Shown one piece after another: positions 43,141 to 51,317 of a stretch of 64,000 nt of DNA. The notes under the pieces are model-generated. The model ran no database searches, was not told where the DNA came from, and worked only from the letters and a program-made list of their open reading frames with translations. Every line of letters begins with the position of its first letter. Position 1 is the stretch's first letter. The translations under genes and the position numbers were made by a program. This stretch comes from CAZRGZ01 sp964599775. Its GTDB lineage: Bacteria; Patescibacteriota; Saccharimonadia; Saccharimonadales; Saccharimonadaceae. The stretch covers positions 31,471-95,470 of the forward strand of contig CAZRGZ010000003.1 in NCBI GenBank assembly GCA_964599775.1. The letters run 5' to 3'.

Positions 43141-43922
43141 TTATCCAGCTGAAGCAGGATAAGTAACTTCAGAACGAACTCTCTTGAAGATTTCAACCAT
43201 GGCAAAGGTGTCGAGTTCGCAATATTTAAGCAAATCGGCAAAGACTTTTTGCGCGTCTGCGCCGCCAGGGTCGTTCGACACGGCGTCAAGCCACCGCACG
43301 GCAGCAATATCGCCTCGCTGAATGCCCATAGTTTTATACGTTAGCTCTGGAACTAGCACGGGCAAGACGTTTTTAATCGAGTTGCTTCTGCGGCCTCATC
43401 GGCTACATCAGTTACGAGTAGTAGCTTTGCTGGGTCAATATCGCCATGCCCTCGTGTGTATTCTTTGTTCATGTGCACAATCTTTGTGCCGGTTATTTTG
43501 TAGCCAGCTGTTTCAAATGCTACTCGCTGAAAGGCAATATCGCTGTAGTGTTCTTTTTTGATAGAGTTGGTTGACTTTACTTCGTAAAGAATCCAGCCAT
43601 CATTGGCTTCATCTCGTTGCAGGACATCGGCCATAGCCAGTAAACCATTGTCAGTAATGACTGTTGCTTGAAAGAGCGTGCCTACACCATCTTTAACCAT
43701 ACTTTCTGTAATAGCTTTGGCTTTTTCGTTATGTCCCTCGACCAGTTTTCCGTTTGGGAAAAGTTGGCGAGCGTATCGCTCTACTTCGTTTCCTTGCTCT
43801 AGGCGTTGTTTGGCAACTTCTTCTTCGTCCTCAGCTGGCACAAGCTCGCGCTTGTGTCTCCATAGCCAAAAGTAGCTGGGACAGGTTTGGTATTTTAGAA
43901 AGTCGGATTTGGATAAATGCAT
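43141..43922 (-). pseudogene. DUF2779-family PD-(D/E)xK nuclease gene with internal deletion
   Basis: The first 180 residues (MHLSKSDFLKYQTCPSYFWLW...LMADVLQRD...GWILYEVKSTNS) are the N-terminus of a DUF2779 protein. They have a Cas4/RecB-like cysteine and the D...EVK nuclease residues. After ATRL the frame shifts to LTYKTMGIQRGDIAAVRWL...LLKYCELDTFAMVEIF, the extreme C-terminus of the same family. The middle part, including the DnaQ-like region, is gone. Family members are usually around twice this size. Probably inactive. Lies 7 nt downstream of the defence-like operon. Confidence 0.65.
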
Positions 43923-43929
43923 CTGCTGT

Positions 43930-44622
43930 CTAACTCTTCTTAATTTTGCCCAGTGTTTCTGAATACGCCTCTAACAATTCGCTAGCCCATTTCGAACCGT
44001 CAAAATTCGGCAGCATGCTTTCTGATAGGATAGTGAGCCACTTTATAATTGCTTCGTTCAGTATTTCTATGAGGTATAAGTTTATAAGGCCTGCGTTCTC
44101 ATCTGCCTTAAGCCAAAACGCACTTGCGATGTTTGGATGGGTGTAAAAACACAGGAAATTATATGCACCTAGACCATCGTTACCATAAGCACCTTTAATG
44201 CGAGAAAGAGTCTTCTTGCCTAAGCTCCCATATGTGTTAATCTCTCCTTTTTTGAATACCTTCCATTTCTGTTCGTGTGTGTCGGCGGCTTTTAAGTCTT
44301 CTTGTATATTTTGCTGCGAGTTGTAGTATTTAGTAGATTCAACAGCATTTCTTTGTAGATATGCAGCGTCGGCTACGCATTCAAGTGTGAGCCTTACTGA
44401 ACCAGCGGTCTGATAAACTCTGTATTTCATATTGAAGTCACTGAGAATGTAATATACATTCTGTTGAACAATATGATTCAATCCCATCAGAGATTTGTAA
44501 TAATCATTTGGATTTTCAATGAGTTTGAACTGCTTCTCGAGATGTTCACCTAGTTTATCGAATATTTCAGCGGTCTTATGCTTATATTCTTCGGCTACGT
44601 TTATATCCTTAGTTTTACTCAT
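43930..44622 (-). CDS. DUF5677-like helical protein in restriction operon
   Basis: 230 residues from ATG 44622 (MSKTKDINVAEEY), which begins 5 nt after the stop of the previous gene. All-helical, with TAGSVRLTLECVADAAYL and YNFLCFYTHPNIAS, similar in layout to DUF5677/HEPN-like proteins in which a R/E helix is followed by a conserved H near the end. No nuclease motif certain. Third gene of a coupled operon with the HEPN-like protein and the Type IIG enzyme. Role unknown; accessory, effector or antitoxin are all possible. Confidence 0.6.
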   Translation of the reverse strand: MSKTKDINVAEEYKHKTAEIFDKLGEHLEKQFKLIENPNDYYKSLMGLNHIVQQNVYYILSDFNMKYRVYQTAGSVRLTLECVADAAYLQRNAVESTKYYNSQQNIQEDLKAADTHEQKWKVFKKGEINTYGSLGKKTLSRIKGAYGNDGLGAYNFLCFYTHPNIASAFWLKADENAGLINLYLIEILNEAIIKWLTILSESMLPNFDGSKWASELLEAYSETLGKIKKS

Positions 44623-44627
44623 CCTTA

Positions 44628-45533
44628 TCAAAGCCCATTTTTAACAGCAGTATTTATTACCAATTCTCTGCAAAAATCGTAATCAAAATCCTTTGTTTTT
44701 TCCTCATACTGTTTGGTGTAATAGGTATGATAAGCCCCGTCTGGCGAACGACGAAGGCGGGGTGTGTAGGTTAGAAACAGCAAGTAGTCAGCATACTCCA
44801 CATCCAACAAACTAGCTGATATTGTAGAATTCTGATATTCGACGCTTTCAATCAACTTGTCCCAAGCTTTATTGAAATCACGACCGAATACACTATCGTC
44901 CATCCTCAAAAAGAAGCTGTTAGAAAAGCTGAATGACTCTGGAGATGGTATCTTGATCCCAGAGATATCTTTAATTTGGTCGCGCCTTGAACGCTCTAGC
45001 ATGTCAAAGGCTATAGCTATGTCGGCGAATGCATGAACACGCTTACCGTCTTGAATATTTTTGTCAGCCTCAATAACCTTGTCCTTGACCTGCTGGCTAG
45101 CAATTGCATCTACAACATCGAAATCCGATAGTGACTTCTTAGTAAATGTTTTTACCAAAGATTCTATCTGTAATTCAGTCCAAAGTATCATTTCTTCAGC
45201 TTGCTTATCATTTGGAATAACGAAATTATGTTTGAAATTGTTGCGCATTGTATTAAGTTGGTCACACTTTGTCGTATCTATTGAACCAAACTTATCTGAG
45301 TGTTTAGCAATAGCACTAACATAGTCCGGAAACATCATCTTCCTTTTTTTTGACTCTGATGTGCTGTCGTAAAGATACTGCAAGATCCAATCCAAAGAAT
45401 CATGTGCATGTAAGATAGAAAAGGCCTTCTCTATGCCCGATTTTTTCGCTTGACGTTTAGCTGTATCAAGCAGCAATTTTGCGGAAATAATTTGGCTGCT
45501 AGATGTCTTAGTCATTAAGTTAGGCTCCTTCAA
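44628..45533 (-). CDS. HEPN-like protein (RX4H motif) coupled to Type IIG enzyme
   Basis: 301 residues. The N-terminal 130 residues are helical with LHAHDSLDWILQYLYD and then NTMRNNFKHNFVIPN. R-NNFK-H fits the RX4H active motif of HEPN RNases, and the following IP(N)D is common in such proteins. The C-terminal 170 residues hold a second, unrecognised helical domain. The start overlaps the end of the Type IIG gene by 14 nt and the stop touches the next start, so the three are co-translated. Toxic RNase activity is inferred from the motif only. Confidence 0.65.
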   Translation of the reverse strand: MKEPNLMTKTSSSQIISAKLLLDTAKRQAKKSGIEKAFSILHAHDSLDWILQYLYDSTSESKKRKMMFPDYVSAIAKHSDKFGSIDTTKCDQLNTMRNNFKHNFVIPNDKQAEEMILWTELQIESLVKTFTKKSLSDFDVVDAIASQQVKDKVIEADKNIQDGKRVHAFADIAIAFDMLERSRRDQIKDISGIKIPSPESFSFSNSFFLRMDDSVFGRDFNKAWDKLIESVEYQNSTISASLLDVEYADYLLFLTYTPRLRRSPDGAYHTYYTKQYEEKTKDFDYDFCRELVINTAVKNGL

Positions 45534-48507
45534 TTATTGCGATTTCCTCAGGTGTGAGGCTGTAGAGTTTGTAGACGAGTTGGTCGATCTCGGCGTCGGT
45601 TTTTTGGATTTGGGCGTCGAGGTCGGCGCATTCTTTGCGGTATTTTTCGAAGAGTTGGAGGAGTTCGTCTTTTTGCTGGAGGGATAGTTTGACTTTGAGA
45701 GCTTTGACGAAGTCGGCAAAATCAAGCGTCCACCATCTGTTGAGTTTATTTGGCCATTTTTCTATATCAAATTCAGAGCCAACTATTTCCTCGAACCTGA
45801 AGCGGACTTTGTTGATATTGTCTACATAGAATGACATCTGTTGAGAAAGTTCCGTCAATTGACTCGGCATGTTGCTTGGAAGAGGTATTTTTACTAAATC
45901 ATAATGCTGTATGTAGGGATAAGAATCTATATTCGTAATGAGTTTATTGCGAAAGTAAAATGTTGATAGTTTTGAGTTCAGTATTGCGACTACGCCTTCT
46001 AATGAAGTGTTGTCTTTCGGCAGAACCAGATATACTGACTGCTCTGCAAATATTGAGTCATTGTCTATGGCGGCTACAATCGTGTCGCCCGTTTTGCGAA
46101 CAAAAATTTTTGGTGATGTTTTGTGTTTTACTAGATTCTTTGTGCCTCCAAAAATAATTGCGTCAGTGACGTCAAAAGTGTGTTTGTCTCGGATACCAAA
46201 CCTCTCTAGCTGTCGACCAGTTACGATACTGTCGTTACCAGCACTGAGAGCAAATAGATTCTTCTTGTCTTTTATCATCATTCCTACATGCACCTTGAAA
46301 ATATCTCCCACTCGGAAGGTTGAAGCGTAATCAATCTTTTCTATGATGACAGATACGGAATCATTACCGTTGATATTAATTGTCAAGTTATCATCAAGCT
46401 GTGATTTATCTTGTTCGTAAATCTTATCGCCCTCTAAATTATAAATCCTTATAGGTGACGAAGATGGAGTGTTCTTTATTTTAACAATAACGTTCCCAGA
46501 GACAACGCCCTCGAACACACCCGCTGGAACATTTGTAACTGAAAGGTAGAGAGGTTTCACGAGCTCTCTCGTTCCTTTATAGCTAGGGTTGTCTAATAGT
46601 CGATTAGGCAGAATTAAGGATATAATACCGTCGGTTTTGCAAATATCCAAGGTTTTTTCTACGAAAAGAGGATAAAGATTGAGCTTAAAACCAGCAGAAG
46701 CTTTGTACTTGGTTCTGTAAAACTCTAATTCATCTTTGGTTATATCTTTGTGATTGACAGTAACCCAAGGCGGATTTCCAACAACCACATCAAAACCACC
46801 ATCGGCAAAAATCTTCGGAAACTCTTTTTGCCAGTCAAAGGCTTTGTCACCAGCGACTTCGGGATCGTCAATCAAGCTGTTGCCGCACTTAATATTGTCG
46901 TCCAGGCTTGTCAGCTTCTTGCCTTTTTGCGCGGATTTGAGCCAGAGGGAAAGCTTGGTTATCTCGACGGATTCTTCATTGAGGTCGACGCCGTAGATGT
47001 TGTTGCGTAAAATTTCTTTGATGTAGTCTTCGCTGCTGAATAGGCTGTTGCCGAGGATGCTGGCGACACGCTGGTTTTCTGCTAGCAGGTAGTCAAACAC
47101 ATACACCAAGAACGCGCCGGAGCCACAGGCAGGGTCGACGACTTTGATGTTTTGCAGGAACTCTTGGTATTTGCTGTAGGCTTGGCGTTCGCGCTTCTCG
47201 TAATTCTTGTCGTTTATATCGCCGTGGAGTTTGAACTCATCCTTGAACTTTTCTTCGGCTTCGCGCAGGTATGCGCCGAGTGAGTTGTCGACGATATAGC
47301 GGACGATGTAGTCTGGCGTGTAGAAAATGCCATCTTTTTTGCGTCTGCTTTGCTGGATGGTTTCGAGGTCTTGGCTTTCACTAACTTTGTTCTTGATTTC
47401 CTCCAAGTCGCTGATGGATTGTTCGAAAATGTGTCCGAGAATGGTTACAGAAAGGTCTTCGACAAAGTTATAATTGCTGAGTTCGGCGACGCTGCGGAGT
47501 GGCTCGTCGCTAACTTTGAGGTTGTTCAGCTCGGCGTCATGAGCAAACAAGCCGCCGTTGTAACCGTGTGGGATTTCCAGCTTTTCGCTACCAGTATTGA
47601 TAGCCTCAAAAAACGACTTGAAAGTTGACCACAGCGAACCGCCAAAGGCGGAGTTATCTGACGCCTTGATAACTCGCCTGAGTGTGTCATCTGGTAGCAG
47701 ACCACGATCTTCGGCAAAAGCGGCGAAGACAATGCGGTCGATAATCTTCTGTGCTTTTTCGATGCCGAGATCGATGTCGGTGCGAACTTGGTCGTTGTTT
47801 TTATAGATGTCACGGAGCAGGTCGAGCCGGACGTCGCGGTAGCGTTTGTAAAACTTCTTTCCGATTTCTTCCTGCTCAAAACGGATGTCGCTGAGGAGGT
47901 CTTCGGTCTTGCTGGAGCCTTTTGACGAAGTGAAATTGTCTTTTTTGAAAAGCGTGAACCACATTTTGAACTGAATGTAGTCGTCGTCTGGATTGACAAG
48001 GTCGTCGAGCGTCCATACTTCGTAGTCCAGCAGATTGTCGTGGTAGAGGCGGAATTCCCAGAAGTTGCTGACGATGACGAATGGGCAGTTGCGATACTGG
48101 GTTTTGTATTTGAAGCCTTGCTGGACGGGACTCATGTTGCCCTCGCGACGTTGTGGGCGGTCGAGGTCGATGGCCGCACCCTTTAGCTCAACGACTGCGG
48201 CGATGTTGGTGATGTCTTTTGATGTGTCGGTGTAGCTGATGACAGCGTCAGGCAACTGTCCTTTTTCTGTTGTGGCCTTTGGCTCAAAGCTGTATGGCAC
48301 GGCAGGTTTTTCTTGGTAGCCGAGGATTTTGATGAAGAAGTCTTGATTGTAAGCCTGTTCGCGGGAAGTTTCCTTGTCTTTTTTGAGCGAGCCGTTGTGG
48401 TAATCGTGGTGCCAAGTCTTGACGATCTCGACAAAGTCGAGAATTTCATCAGTTTCAATTTGTTGCGCTTTGGCGCGCAACTTGTTTTTTCCGAACAAAT
48501 TGGCCAT
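45520..48507 (-). CDS. Type IIG restriction-modification enzyme (Eco57I-like, fused nuclease and methyltransferase)
   Basis: 995 residues in one chain. The N-terminal nuclease region has LPDAVI and AAVVELKG (the D...ExK site, about residues 86-112). A helical linker leads to the N6-adenine methyltransferase with motif I VVDPACGSGAF near residue 460 and motif IV NPPW near 575. A TaqI-type target-recognition domain follows (about 700-930), then a C-terminal coiled coil. It would both cleave and methylate one specific DNA site. TAAAAT lies 9 nt before the ATG; the contig ends 45 nt upstream. First gene of the three-gene operon. Confidence 0.92.
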   Translation of the reverse strand: MANLFGKNKLRAKAQQIETDEILDFVEIVKTWHHDYHNGSLKKDKETSREQAYNQDFFIKILGYQEKPAVPYSFEPKATTEKGQLPDAVISYTDTSKDITNIAAVVELKGAAIDLDRPQRREGNMSPVQQGFKYKTQYRNCPFVIVSNFWEFRLYHDNLLDYEVWTLDDLVNPDDDYIQFKMWFTLFKKDNFTSSKGSSKTEDLLSDIRFEQEEIGKKFYKRYRDVRLDLLRDIYKNNDQVRTDIDLGIEKAQKIIDRIVFAAFAEDRGLLPDDTLRRVIKASDNSAFGGSLWSTFKSFFEAINTGSEKLEIPHGYNGGLFAHDAELNNLKVSDEPLRSVAELSNYNFVEDLSVTILGHIFEQSISDLEEIKNKVSESQDLETIQQSRRKKDGIFYTPDYIVRYIVDNSLGAYLREAEEKFKDEFKLHGDINDKNYEKRERQAYSKYQEFLQNIKVVDPACGSGAFLVYVFDYLLAENQRVASILGNSLFSSEDYIKEILRNNIYGVDLNEESVEITKLSLWLKSAQKGKKLTSLDDNIKCGNSLIDDPEVAGDKAFDWQKEFPKIFADGGFDVVVGNPPWVTVNHKDITKDELEFYRTKYKASAGFKLNLYPLFVEKTLDICKTDGIISLILPNRLLDNPSYKGTRELVKPLYLSVTNVPAGVFEGVVSGNVIVKIKNTPSSSPIRIYNLEGDKIYEQDKSQLDDNLTININGNDSVSVIIEKIDYASTFRVGDIFKVHVGMMIKDKKNLFALSAGNDSIVTGRQLERFGIRDKHTFDVTDAIIFGGTKNLVKHKTSPKIFVRKTGDTIVAAIDNDSIFAEQSVYLVLPKDNTSLEGVVAILNSKLSTFYFRNKLITNIDSYPYIQHYDLVKIPLPSNMPSQLTELSQQMSFYVDNINKVRFRFEEIVGSEFDIEKWPNKLNRWWTLDFADFVKALKVKLSLQQKDELLQLFEKYRKECADLDAQIQKTDAEIDQLVYKLYSLTPEEIAIIEGA

Positions 48508-48552
48508 ATTAGGTATATTTTACCATGATTTGAGTGGTTTTACTCCTTAGAA

Positions 48553-48562
48553 NNNNNNNNNN
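48553..48562. other. Scaffold gap (10 N)
   Basis: Ten N characters; right end of the contig carrying the restriction operon. Confidence 1.
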
Positions 48563-48730
48563 CTTTCAACAAAAAAGAAAAATCCGGCGGGGGTAAATTC
48601 AAAAATGAATCAAGGGGCGGGATTTTCTGGCGGGGGGCGCGACAGCTTTAGCTGGCGCAGGCGTCGGGGCTGAGCTTACGCTTCAGCCTTAGCACTTCGT
48701 GCTAAAATAGGTTCGAGCCTTTTTGTAAAG
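48563..48730 (+). repeat. Gap-flanking repeat, right copy, and GC-rich hairpins
   Basis: 48563-48622 is the inverted partner of the left copy. Beyond it are ggcgtcggggct (48660-48671), small hairpins (agcacttcgtgct) and a GGTTCGAGCC T-arm-like element near 48710-48720. No gene seen between 48508 and 48776. Confidence 0.7.
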
Positions 48731-48734
48731 AGGC

Positions 48735-48780
48735 ACCAAAAAGAATACCCCAGTCTTTCGACCGGGTTATTCTTTTTGGT
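48735..48780 (-). terminator. Terminator of tRNA-Leu(TAG), arm overlapping the CCA end
   Basis: accaaaaagaataccccagtc / gaccgggttattctttttggt with a TTTC loop; one mismatch compared with the copy at 51036-51083. Confidence 0.8.
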
Positions 48781-48861
48781 GCGCGAGAGAGGACTTGAAC
48801 CTCCACGCCCGAAGGCACTAGTTCCTAAGACTAGCGCGTCTACCAATTCCGCCACTCGCGC
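48777..48861 (-). tRNA. tRNA-Leu, anticodon TAG
   Basis: 85 nt with encoded CCA; acceptor gcgcgag/ctcgcgc, anticodon loop CTTAGGA, long variable arm, T arm GGTTCAAGTCC. Nearly identical outside the anticodon arm and variable loop to tRNA-Leu(GAG) at 51080-51169. Confidence 0.95.
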
Positions 48862-48917
48862 ATAAATGTACTTATCCGTAGTTTTTTGTCATTTGCGGAC
48901 AGTCTATTCACACGCTA

Positions 48918-48964
48918 CGCGTCTACGATTAAATTCACGTTTCACGTAGCCGCCACGCGTACAT
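48918..48964. repeat. tRNA-Leu-linked repeat, copy 1
   Basis: cgtctacgattaaattcacg then tttcacgtagccgccacgcg; repeated at 51223-51267. Its outer parts (cgtctac and ccgccac.cg) match the 5' part of the adjacent tRNA-Leu, so it may be a degenerate tRNA copy. Confidence 0.65.
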
Positions 48965-49031
48965 ATCTCTAAAAAGATACCCCATCAGTATAGCGCAGTG
49001 GTTAAAAATAATCAACAACCTTAATTAAGCC

Positions 49032-49262
49032 ATGGATACAAGCAACGCAACACCTATCTTCCAGTTTTCCATTGACTTCGTAGACAGCATTAAAGAATCA
49101 CTCGGCGGCGCACTTGAAAATACTGATATCGCACAAAGCGTGCAGGACTTAGGTCAGAATGCTACAGATCAAGTCAGTGAAGTAACCGACCAAGCGAGCC
49201 AAACTGTACAAGACGCTACCGAGCAAGCTGGTCAATCTATTGAAGAGGTTAAAAACCAATAA
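49032..49262 (+). CDS. Small acidic helical protein (76 aa)
   Basis: 76 residues: FQFSIDFVDSIKESLGGAL then amphipathic heptads rich in Gln, Thr, Asp and Val (VQDLGQNATDQVSEVTDQASQTVQDATEQAGQSIEEV), like apolipoprotein or LEA-type repeats. Strongly acidic, no membrane helix. Followed by a hairpin terminator shared with the convergent gene. Function unknown, perhaps surface or stress related. Confidence 0.6.
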   Translation: MDTSNATPIFQFSIDFVDSIKESLGGALENTDIAQSVQDLGQNATDQVSEVTDQASQTVQDATEQAGQSIEEVKNQ

Positions 49263-49279
49263 TTAGGTTTTTAACCTTA
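49247..49279. terminator. Bidirectional hairpin between convergent genes
   Basis: gttaaaaacc / ggtttttaac with loop aataatta, overlapping the ends of both the 76-codon gene and the FAD oxidase gene. Confidence 0.7.
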
Positions 49280-50908
49280 AATTCTCAAGTAGTTTAAGTT
49301 CGCTTTGGCGTATGAATCGCCTATTATCGACACGAGGTCTTTTAGGTCCGTCCCCGTTTTGACACCAGGGTTTAGTGTCATATGTGGATCAAAAGCCTCT
49401 TTTAAGTCGGCGTACACCTTTGCCATCTCTTCACCAAAAATGCGCGTACCAAACGGCACACCCAACCGGCCCTCGCCGCTTGCCGAGGCAATGCTACCGC
49501 CAAGATGTGCAATTACTGTACTGTATTCGTCTAGCATCTTGGCTATTTTTTGCCTGTCGCCTACCTTGCGTAAATCAAGGAATGGCATCACTCGGAAACG
49601 CCCTTCCGCCGCTTGACCCCACACAGGCCACACCCCATGATACTTTTTCCCTAAGGCGGCCACCGCTTGCAAATATTTCTCAAGTTGGTCTGTAGGAATA
49701 GTCGCGTCGTCAATCACAGGTATTGGCTCGCGCCCGGTCTGTTCACCATACGTTAAAGCCGTCACAGCGTTGTGGTACACTTGCCACATTCTCTCTTGAT
49801 CGTCGTATCCTTCGCTGCGTACTACCATATGCCCCGCCTTGGTAAGCGCTTTTTCCACTCTTTTTGCATCACGCTTACGAGTTCGCTCAGCGCCGTCAAA
49901 TTCAATGAAAAGCAGTGCAGCAGGAATAGAATCATCGGGCAGCAAATCTCTAAATTGAACATTCTGGTACTTAGCGGCAAAGCTAATTGCCGTACTATCG
50001 AGCATTTCTACCGCTGCTGGCTCAACGCTACGTAACACTTCAAGAATATCCCGTGCGTCACTTTGTGACCGTGCGGCAACTACCACGAGCTCCGTCATGG
50101 GGGTATATGGCGCCAACTTCACGATCATTTCGGTAATGACCCCAAGTGTCCCTTGTGAGCCGATAAACAGCGGCGTCAGGTCAAATGACCCATCTTTACG
50201 TTTCACATCCGCCAAATCATAGCCAGCATTGCTGTTCACAAGGCTACTATTCGCTTGTTGCGTAATATTTTCTTGGTTCTCTAATATCAGCGCATCTACC
50301 TGCCGATATATTTCACCCTCCAGGGTGGCGAGGCCTTGCTTTTTGTTCAACTCACGCTTGTTTATACGGCCAGTTTGGATCACTTCGCCGTTCGCAAGCA
50401 CCACCTCAAGTTGCGATACCCAGTATCTCATGGTACCGTACTTGATCGATCGTCGGCCAGCCATATTATTGGCAGCTGCACCACCCAGCGTTTCTATGGG
50501 CGAAGGGTCAACAAGGAAAGGCAAACAATAGCCATGCGTCTGCATAGCTTCTTGGAATGTTTTCAGGCTCACGCCGGGCTGTACACGAGCAAGGCGCTGT
50601 TTAGTATCGACTTCTAGAATTTTATTCATGTGCGCAGGAAATGATAGGATTACGCCTTTGCCAATCGCCGCGCCTGTTGTGCTCGTGCCGCCACCTCGCG
50701 GGGTGAGTGGAAGGCGATGACCTTTTTCGGCGAGCTGCCAAGTGAATCGTGCAAGTTTACGCACGTCATTAGTATTAAATGGATACACTGCCATCTCTGG
50801 CTTCAATGCAAGAACACTCCCATCATGCGAAAAGTAATGTCGTGTTTGCGCGCCCGCGAGCACCTCCCCTTTGAGATGTTCTTGCAAATAACTTGCGATT
50901 TTACTCAT
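49277..50908 (-). CDS. FAD-binding oxidase (GlcD / D-lactate dehydrogenase-like)
   Basis: 543 residues. PCMH-type FAD-binding domain (about 35-215) with TPRGGGTSTTGAAIGKG and ETLGGAAANNMAGRRSIKYGTMRYWV, then the FAD-linked oxidase C-terminal domain (about 240-520) ending ...LNPGVKTG. Likely oxidises a 2-hydroxy acid such as D-lactate or glycolate, passing electrons to a carrier; no iron-sulfur domain is fused. Stands alone. Substrate is not determined by the sequence. Confidence 0.88.
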   Translation of the reverse strand: MSKIASYLQEHLKGEVLAGAQTRHYFSHDGSVLALKPEMAVYPFNTNDVRKLARFTWQLAEKGHRLPLTPRGGGTSTTGAAIGKGVILSFPAHMNKILEVDTKQRLARVQPGVSLKTFQEAMQTHGYCLPFLVDPSPIETLGGAAANNMAGRRSIKYGTMRYWVSQLEVVLANGEVIQTGRINKRELNKKQGLATLEGEIYRQVDALILENQENITQQANSSLVNSNAGYDLADVKRKDGSFDLTPLFIGSQGTLGVITEMIVKLAPYTPMTELVVVAARSQSDARDILEVLRSVEPAAVEMLDSTAISFAAKYQNVQFRDLLPDDSIPAALLFIEFDGAERTRKRDAKRVEKALTKAGHMVVRSEGYDDQERMWQVYHNAVTALTYGEQTGREPIPVIDDATIPTDQLEKYLQAVAALGKKYHGVWPVWGQAAEGRFRVMPFLDLRKVGDRQKIAKMLDEYSTVIAHLGGSIASASGEGRLGVPFGTRIFGEEMAKVYADLKEAFDPHMTLNPGVKTGTDLKDLVSIIGDSYAKANLNYLRI

Positions 50909-50988
50909 TTATATAACCCCAAATGTTCTATTATTCTCATGATAGCACAAGCGGGATTTTTGTGCTATATGGTGGGCGGTTGTTGTGT

Positions 50989-51031
50989 AACATCCACTGG
51001 ATGTTTACGACCCATCGGTTCAAGTCTATCT
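50989..51031 (+). repeat. Hairpin + T-arm-like repeat unit
   Basis: aacatccactggatgtttac then gacccatcggttcaagtc; close relative of 21677-21722. Both lie just beyond the terminator of a tRNA-Leu gene. Confidence 0.6.
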
Positions 51032-51035
51032 TCAG

Positions 51036-51083
51036 CAGACCAAAAAGAATACCCCAGTCTTCGACCGGGGTATTCTTTTTGGT
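51036..51083 (-). terminator. Terminator of tRNA-Leu(GAG), arm overlapping the CCA end
   Basis: accaaaaagaataccccagtc / gaccggggtattctttttggt with a TTC loop. Confidence 0.85.
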
Positions 51084-51169
51084 GCGCGAGAGAGGACTTG
51101 AACCTCCACGCCCGAAAAGTGGGCACTAGCCCCTCAAGCTAGCGCGTCTACCAATTCCGCCACTCGCGC
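51080..51169 (-). tRNA. tRNA-Leu, anticodon GAG
   Basis: 90 nt with encoded CCA; acceptor gcgcgag/ctcgcgc, anticodon loop TTGAGGG, variable arm gtgcccacttttcgggc. Reads CUC/CUU. Confidence 0.94.
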
Positions 51170-51222
51170 ATAATGTGCTCGTACTACTGGTTTTACGAGT
51201 AGTACTTCCCTGCCGCGTTAGC

Positions 51223-51268
51223 ACGTCTACGATTAAACTCACGTTTCACGTAGCCGCCACTCGCACAT
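51223..51268. repeat. tRNA-Leu-linked repeat, copy 2
   Basis: cgtctacgattaaactcacg then tttcacgtagccgccactcg; matches copy 1 at 48918-48964 with few differences and lies on the same side of its tRNA-Leu. Confidence 0.65.
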
Positions 51269-51317
51269 GAGGGATTACCTGTGCCATTATACGCTAAAAT
51301 AGCATTTCTATCAATCC

